Shown here piece after piece: positions 59,004 to 64,000 of a stretch of 64,000 bases of DNA; position 1 is the stretch's first letter, and each line of letters starts with the position of its first letter. The DNA is from Apricaphanius iberus (taxonomy: Eukaryota; Chordata; Actinopteri; Cyprinodontiformes; Aphaniidae). Location: positions 1-64,000 of the forward strand of contig JAPXFQ010002467.1 of assembly GCA_028564705.1 (NCBI GenBank), read 5' to 3'. A program made the translations under genes and the position numbers. A model generated the notes under the pieces. That model saw nothing but the letters and a program-made list of their open reading frames with translations, ran no database searches and had not been told where the DNA came from.

Positions 59004-59690
59004 GACCAAGACATGATATTTAAATCCTATATTAAAAAGGTTTCCAAGATTTCTTTCCTCTGTTGGAGGACAGACTGGTCACTTTTCTTCACTCTTCTAC
59101 TACTCTCCAGACATATTTTTTCCGTTCTTATTGTGATTGTTAACCTTGTTTTCTCTCAGTGTTCTTGTCTTCATAGAAGCTCCACTTGATCTGGTATCCT
59201 GCTCAGCTGCTGCGCCTGCTGGATGGGAAGCATCGGTCAGGATGATACTTCCAATGGCCGAGCATCCTCCATGTCCTTTTGTCATTTTTCAATTTCTTTA
59301 ATATATAAAATGCTTTAAATCAGTTCTTATTTATGTCTCTTCTCTGTCTTCTCAAACACCCAGACGGCTGTGGCAGATGACCACTTGTACAGAGCCAGGT
59401 TCTGCTGGAGGTTTCTTCCTGTTAAAGGGGAGTTTTTCCTCTCCACTGTCACTACATGCTTGCTCAGTATGAGGGATTACGAAGGGATTGATGTGGTTGG
59501 AGTCTGCATGATCCGGACACAACCTCATGTTAATGACTAAACGCAATCTGCTGGCATTCTGTACAGAGAAAACTTTTAGCTGATTGGAAGGTTTGTATAC
59601 TTGTATTGAAATTACTTTTATTGTAAAGTGCCTTGAGATGATATCTGTTGTGAAACGGTGCTATATAAATAAACTGAATTGAAATAACAT

Positions 59691-60020
59691 TTTTCATGAC
59701 TTTGGAAATGTTTTAATAGGTATTTTACCACCAGAAGATTCTTGGTTTGTTTAAACATTTGTAATTAAGGGTTTCGGCCTACTTAGTACTCTATAGAGCA
59801 CTGACAGCATACAGTACATGTAAGTGTCTAGACTTAGTGTCTTATTTTAAACTAAATGGGGGATTTGACCAAAGCTCAGGTTGGATTTAAACAACCCTCC
59901 TGTCTGCATATCATAAAACTTTTATTTTTTCTATCAGTTAGGTGAATACCAAAGAACGCTTTCTTATTCTGAAAGGTTATATTTCAAGTGAAGTCTCTTG
60001 CAGAGATTTTAATTAAAAGA
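59691..60020. other. No gene seen
   Basis: AT-rich spacer, unassigned. Confidence 0.5.
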
Positions 60021-60021
60021 A

Positions 60022-61230
60022 AAATACTTTTAAAATTAACATGAGGGCAAACAAAGGAACTGGAGGATGGGGGTCAATGATGACAAATTGGCAATGAACA
60101 GAAGGAATTGAAGAGCTTAAATATTCTGGGGAGGATTGAGGAAATGACTGAGAAACCTGAGGCCTAATTAATGGGAACGGATACAGGTGAGAGGGAGAAC
60201 AGGTTGAAACAATGAGGAACTGGGTTAGGGAGAGGTATCGCCGGGGGAAAACAAGAAAGGATTAAACAGAAAACCATCACAAATAAGGAACAAGAAACTT
60301 AACCAAAGATTAGATATCTAAAGGTGCGTTCACATTGGCCAGCCTGTCTAGGAAAAAGGGCAGCTAGATTAGATGGAAAGTCTATGGTACCTGAACAGCA
60401 AGTGGGTGTCATGCTGCGTCAAGCTGGCACACAGCAAGACGCAAATGTTGGTGCAACGGGTATTAGCGCGTCTACACAGCTGCTGCTCTGACGGTCTGTC
60501 AAGGCATCTACGCAGCTGCTGCGAGAAGTTGGAAAATTTGAACCTTGGACCAGCAAACACAGGGCAGCAAGCAATCAGTGGCCAGAAGCCGTCTGAGCTG
60601 TTATGGGCAGACGAAACTGAGGACGAAATGGCAGATGCTGGTAGCTGCAGGGCGGGAGAGACAGGACAGGAGGAGATAAAAGCAGTAGCGATCGGAGGAT
60701 ATTAGAGCGTCAGGTAAGCAGTTAAATATTTTCTTTTAACTTTCTTGCTATATTAGTTTAGGCTAGCCAAACCCAGTTAGGGCAACTACGGTACTAAATA
60801 CACATTGTTTGTCAAGGAAGAGCAGAGTAGAGGGAGGGAAAGTGCAGAAATAACAGAAAAACAACAGAGAAATCCCAGTTTGCCCGCTGAAAAACCGATG
60901 TGATGTGCAACTTGCCGGCATGGACTACAAAGTGTACAAACAGCTGGGTTTTAATTGTGAAGCATCAGCTTTTTTTCCGTTTGAGCGTTTTGCTGCCTGG
61001 ACGTGTTGGACGATGTGAACGCAATTTAAGAGGAACGAACAAAGACTGTGAAGTTAAGGATGCAAAAGTAAAAGGTAACACAAAAATAAAACAAAAGGTG
61101 AAAACGTCTAGGGATAGGAAATGGGACAAGACAGAAGCAAAGAAGGGCCAAAATAACGACGAAATGCCAAGAAATTATAATGATAAACGATAAAATTATG
61201 ATTTAAATTGTAAGTTAAACAAAATAAAGA
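60022..61230. repeat. Dispersed repeat family B, copy 2, interrupted
   Basis: 60022-60324 and 61024-61230 together follow copy 1 (39300-39850): GAGGAAATGACTGAGA, AACAGGTTGAAACAATGA, AAAACCATCAC, then after the interruption AAGCAAAGAAGGGCCAAAAT. The centre is an inserted TIR element. Confidence 0.5.
60325..61023. mobile_element. TIR element inserted in repeat B
   Basis: About 700 bp ending in TGCGTTCACATTGG (left) and the complement of CGATGTGAACGCA (right), an inverted match of about 12 bp. Candidate flanks ATCTAAAG and ATTTAAGA are only partly alike, so the 8-bp duplication expected for hAT is not firm. A 110-codon frame at 60373-60705 shows no transposase motif. Confidence 0.55.
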
Positions 61231-62268
61231 AAACAACTAACTGTAGGGAATTTCATAAATTAAAAATTGATAAAGTTAAGTTATATGGTTAGTCTAAGGA
61301 TATTAAATCAATAATTCATAAATCATTAATTTGATTATCTCTTCAAATTATTAACGAGGCACCATCCAGTTTTTCTATAAAACCTGGTAAAAACATATAT
61401 CTAATTAATAGGAAGTTATCAACCAACGGTTTATAATTAATTACTAGTGATTTTACCAAAAGACCTTATCTGAAGTAAATGAATTCTTTGCAATGATTCA
61501 CACACACTAAGAATAAAAGAAACCAGAGATTTGATTCAATTTAACTAATTTATTCTAACCACACAAGAAAAAAAAAAAAAAATACTAACACACAGAATGC
61601 TAAGGCTAACGGCTATGCTAAAGGCTAACACTACATAACAAGATGGCGGCCAGCGGTGACGTTGTTTAGACACGTCACGGGGAGCTTCTTAAAACTTAAA
61701 CTTAGAGAAACAAAGAGAAACTCCTACAATCATATAACGCCGCTTATTAATAAAGGACGAACAGTACTATAAATTGATCGCGGCGGAAAAAAGCGAAGAG
61801 AGACGCGGAGGAGGGATGAATAGAAAAATACAAAAAAAAGGACAGAACAGCTTCGATTTCCGGTCGAAGCTGAAGGAGAATTTGGTTGCAAAGAAAGGGA
61901 AAATTCAAACACGTGTTAGGACGAAGAGTCTCTTCTTTAAGTTCTGAGAGAACTTGCCCACTTGTAGAAGCGAACTGGAAGAGGTAGAAGCCCAGCTATT
62001 TGGATATTTAACACCCCGCCGGTGCTTTGTTCCCTCCTATTTTGTGCAGAGGTCCACTCACAGTCCTACAGAGCTGAAGCAGGTTTGATGGATTGGCGCT
62101 CCTGCCAATCAGCATGACAGGTCTTTCAGAGCTCCGCCAGTTTAGGAAGGTGGGTGAGTTCGATGCCGGTGTGGGGAGTTTACATAATTCACCCACGGAA
62201 CCGTTGAAAGGGGTTTTCCCGGGGGACTTCCGGTGGAAGGGACTGTTTTTACCTGTGGGGGAAAAGCG
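61231..62268. other. No gene seen; possible minus-strand LTR-like text
   Basis: On minus, about 61560-61320 has AATAAATTAG followed by TCTGGTTTCTTTTATTC and a GGTGCCTCGT also seen at 3040. A GC-richer block (61630-62260) lies behind it. It may be a terminal repeat of an unrelated element in reverse orientation. The 124-codon frame at 62008-62382 on minus has no resemblance. Confidence 0.3.
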
Positions 62269-62403
62269 TGTTAGTTTTTGATTAGCAAGCCAAAGGGCAG
62301 CATCTTGTTCTCTGTACCTGCTGACAGACAAGTTTAATGTCATTAAAAAGATTGGCTCCTTTGTTCGACACTCCGCCTCCAACTCCTTTTCCTAGCCACT
62401 ACA
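62269..62403 (+). mobile_element. Putative 5' LTR of Ty3/Gypsy element
   Basis: The 3' edge is placed at ...CACTACA, one base before the primer binding site. The 5' edge is a guess at TGTTAG (62269), giving TG...CA ends and about 135 bp. The second LTR is outside the window, so the left limit is unverified; the LTR could start further left. Confidence 0.45.
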
Positions 62404-62404
62404 T

Positions 62405-62419
62405 TGGTGACCCCGACGT
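62405..62419 (+). promoter_or_regulatory. tRNA-Trp primer binding site
   Basis: TGGTGACCCCGACGT is complementary to the 3' end of vertebrate tRNA-Trp including CCA (ACGTCGGGGTCA-CCA). It would prime minus-strand cDNA synthesis. Use of tRNA-Trp is characteristic of the CsRn1 lineage of Ty3/Gypsy. Confidence 0.8.
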
Positions 62420-62465
62420 CGGTCCTGCTGAAGTTTCCGGGACTACACAAGATACCGACCGAAAC

Positions 62466-63149
62466 ATGATGGCTAGCTCAGCTTCTAACGCCGCCTCTCT
62501 CAAGCTGCCGGAGTTTTGGGAGACTTCTGCAGCGACGTGGTTTGCCCAGGCGGAGGCTCAATTCGCCCTCCGTGGGATAACTGACGACACTACACGTTAT
62601 TACCACGTTGTGGCAGCGCTTGGGAGTTCAACAGCGGCCAGAGCTGTGAGTTTTATTACGTCTCCTCCAGCCCAGGACAAGTATGTGGGACTTAAAACTT
62701 ACCTGCTAAAGGTGTTCGAGCTGTCGCGCTCCGAGAGGGCTAGACGCCTGCTCGCTATGCACGGCCTGGGTGACAGTAAGCCGTCTGAGCACATGGAGCT
62801 AATGCTAAACCTACTGGGCGCGGAGGAACCGAACTTTCTTTTCATAGAGTTGTTTCTGCGACACATGCCCCCCCACGTCCAGACGGCGCTCGCTAATACT
62901 GACATTACTGATCCCCGGGCGCTGGCTGAGGAGGCGGACCGTTTCTTTCTGGCCACCCAGCGTTTCGCACCAGACGTCCTGGCCCCGACTTGCAGCTACG
63001 CACCCCCAACGGCTGGGGCTCGATCCGCTGATGGTCGTTCTAAGCAGGGTTGGTGCTACTTCCATGCACGGTTCGGTGCCAAAGCTAAAAGATGCCGCTC
63101 ACCTTGCAACTTCAGCACACCGGGAAACGAGAGGGCCTGCGCTCAGTAG
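62466..63149 (+). CDS. gag: Ty3/Gypsy Gag-like protein (CsRn1 type)
   Basis: Structural protein of an LTR retrotransposon, 227 residues from the first ATG after the primer binding site (a second ATG follows directly). The open frame extends back to 62337, but that start lies inside the putative [23 protein letters not shown] and [13 protein letters not shown] are typical of the capsid N-terminus of this lineage. The C-terminus has a nucleocapsid motif C-x2-H-x9-C-x3-C (Cys 63054, His 63063, Cys 63093, Cys 63105), a CHCC type rather than the common CCHC. It ends at TAG 63147-63149. No stop or frameshift inside, and the base composition is much richer in G and C than the surroundings. Confidence 0.88.
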   Translation: MMASSASNAASLKLPEFWETSAATWFAQAEAQFALRGITDDTTRYYHVVAALGSSTAARAVSFITSPPAQDKYVGLKTYLLKVFELSRSERARRLLAMHGLGDSKPSEHMELMLNLLGAEEPNFLFIELFLRHMPPHVQTALANTDITDPRALAEEADRFFLATQRFAPDVLAPTCSYAPPTAGARSADGRSKQGWCYFHARFGAKAKRCRSPCNFSTPGNERACAQ

Positions 63150-64000
63150 TGGCCGCGAGTGCAGGCGTTAAAGGGCGGCTACTGTTCGTCAAGGACGCCA
63201 TCTCGGGTTGCAGATTTCTCTGCGACACCGGCGCGCAGAGGAGTGTGCTGCCGGCCACCGTGGAGGACGCGGCCGGAGGTTCGCACGGCCCACCGTTAAT
63301 CTCCGCTAACAACACCCCCATACGGACGTACGGGACAAAGTCCGCGGATGTTTGCTTTGGGGGTCGGAGGTTTTCATGGGACTTTGTGACCGCTGACATC
63401 TCCTTCCCACTCCTGGGCGCGGATTTTCTGTGTGCACATGGTTTGCTCGTGGACGTCAGAAACGGGCGTCTAGTGGACGCTTTAACCTTCACCTCGTTTG
63501 CATGTGTCCGCGATCGAGGTTCTTATGCTGGCTTATCGAGCTCAGTCTCTGTCGACAACAAGTATCTACGGCTTCTCGGTGAGTTCCCCAGCCTAACACA
63601 GCCCACCTTCTCGGCCGAAACAGCTAAACACGGGGTCGAGCATTTCATAGAGACTAAAGGTCCCCCTATTCATGCCAAGGCCAGGCGGCTCAACCAGGAG
63701 AGACTGGCGATAGCTAAGGCAGAGTTTGCTAGTATGGAGCGCCTCGGTGTCATTCGCCGTTCCGACAGTCCGTGGGCCTCACCGCTTCACATGGTTCCTA
63801 AACAGGACGGTGGCTGGCGCCCCTGCGGGGATTACAGACGCCTGAACGATGCAACGACACCCGACCGCTACCCTGTCCCTCACATCCAGGATTTCTCTAC
63901 GCACTTGGCAGGGCGGTGCCTGTTCTCAAAGGTGGACCTAGTACGGGGCTACCATCAGGTCCCGGTGCACCCGGCGGACATTCCAAAAACGGCGGTGGTG
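63089..64000 (+). CDS. pol: Ty3/Gypsy Pol (protease and reverse transcriptase, runs off window)
   Basis: Open in the -1 frame relative to gag from just after a stop at 63086-63088 to the window end, overlapping gag by about 60 nt. It contains an aspartic protease (catalytic DTGAQ at 63224-63238, later LLGADFL near 63414) and a reverse transcriptase start: [19 protein letters not shown] (63749-63805), GDYRRLND and [12 protein letters not shown], with the first palm Asp at 63935-63937. The YxDD motif, RNase H and integrase would lie beyond 64000. Intact over the visible 300 codons. Expression presumably depends on -1 frameshifting from gag. Confidence 0.88.
63122..63180 (+). promoter_or_regulatory. 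-1 ribosomal frameshift signal: slippery heptamer plus H-type pseudoknot
   Basis: GGGAAAC at 63122-63128 is read G GGA AAC in the gag frame, matching X XXY YYZ, and slips to GGG AAA in the pol frame. A 6-nt spacer follows. Stem 1 pairs 63135-63144 with 63157-63166 (10 bp, one G-U). Stem 2 pairs 63151-63156 with 63175-63180 (6 bp, the outer one G-U). Loop 1 (63145-63150) holds the gag TAG, and loop 3 is 63167-63174. The geometry is that of known retroviral signals; pairing was found by eye. Confidence 0.8.

Larger units (their letters stand above)
56284..59690 (+). mobile_element. Near full-length but decayed L2-type LINE with nested SINE
   Basis: Parts in order: an ORF1 C-terminus (56289-56552), an endonuclease (56764-57340), linker remnants, a reverse transcriptase N-terminus with many stops (about 57990-58310), an (AT)n block, the active-site strand onwards (58356-58565), a nested SINE (58642-59003), a C-terminal fragment (59008-59080), and the 3' UTR ending AAATAAACTGAATTGAAATA near 59690. 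It is the only LINE here with an ORF1 and endonuclease. Inactive. Confidence 0.85.

Noticed and set aside
62008..62382. 124-codon minus-strand open frame overlapping the Gypsy leader
   Set aside because: It crosses the LTR edge and primer binding site on the opposite strand and has no resemblance to known proteins.
62337..62465. Gag starting at the first ATG of the open frame (62337)
   Set aside because: This stretch is inside the putative LTR and overlaps the primer binding site. The ATG at 62466 directly precedes the recognisable capsid text.

Overview
The window is AT-rich vertebrate DNA, almost certainly from a teleost fish. The evidence is its repeat content: Tc1-like DNA transposons, L2/CR1/Rex1-type LINEs with TTGCC or TTGAA tails, an L1/Tx1-clade LINE fragment, tRNA-derived SINEs with a GGAT tail, hAT-, PIF/Harbinger- and Kolobok-like non-autonomous elements, and a Ty3/Gypsy LTR retrotransposon. 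The species cannot be named from sequence alone. I found no convincing host protein-coding gene, tRNA gene or CRISPR array. The window reads as an intergenic or intronic stretch built from layers of mobile elements, with islands of unique-looking AT-rich DNA between them.

Layout. 1-1.1 kb: broken Tc1-like transposase. 2.6-10.3 kb: minus-strand LINE pieces (2.6, 5.0-5.5, 6.5-6.8, 9.1-10.3 kb) among unassigned DNA. 10.28-13.15 kb: a plus-strand Tc1 element split by a 1.5-kb hAT-like insertion. 14.7-16.7 kb: minus-strand L2-type LINE with a long open reverse transcriptase frame. 17.7-19.3 kb: two further LINE ends. 21.5-22.3 kb: LINE 3' end with a degenerate tandem array. 23.25-24.6 kb: SINE interrupted by a 1,037-bp hAT-type element with a perfect 8-bp target duplication. 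25.14 kb: perfect 22-bp hairpin. 27.1-29.15 kb: Kolobok-like element carrying a nested MITE, then another MITE. 30.1-30.6 kb: LINE C-terminus. 31.3-36.6 kb: more MITEs, a SINE and a scrambled LINE. 36.6-38.4 and 41.1-46.5 kb: long stretches with few repeats. 38.4-41.1 kb: Tc1 fragment, L1-clade fragment, and a Tc1 end split by a LINE 3' end. 46.5-48.5 kb: Kolobok-like element with a THAP exon, then a 28S rRNA fragment joined to a truncated LINE. 49-52.4 kb: AT satellite, a 220-bp tandem dimer, hAT copy 2, LINE. 53.2-59.7 kb: Harbinger-like element and two decayed LINEs, the second containing a SINE and an (AT)n block where its reverse transcriptase core should be. 60-61.2 kb: repeat split by a TIR element. 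62.3-64 kb: 5' part of a GC-rich Ty3/Gypsy element.

The most interesting unit is that Gypsy element. It has a primer binding site complementary to tRNA-Trp, a C-x2-H-x9-C-x3-C Gag zinc motif (both hallmarks of the CsRn1 lineage), and gag and pol in overlapping frames related by -1. The overlap holds a textbook frameshift signal: slippery heptamer GGGAAAC, a 6-nt spacer, and an H-type pseudoknot whose first loop contains the gag stop codon. Nested insertions elsewhere give a readable relative chronology of element activity. All pairings, duplications and family assignments were made by eye; no database search or folding program was run.
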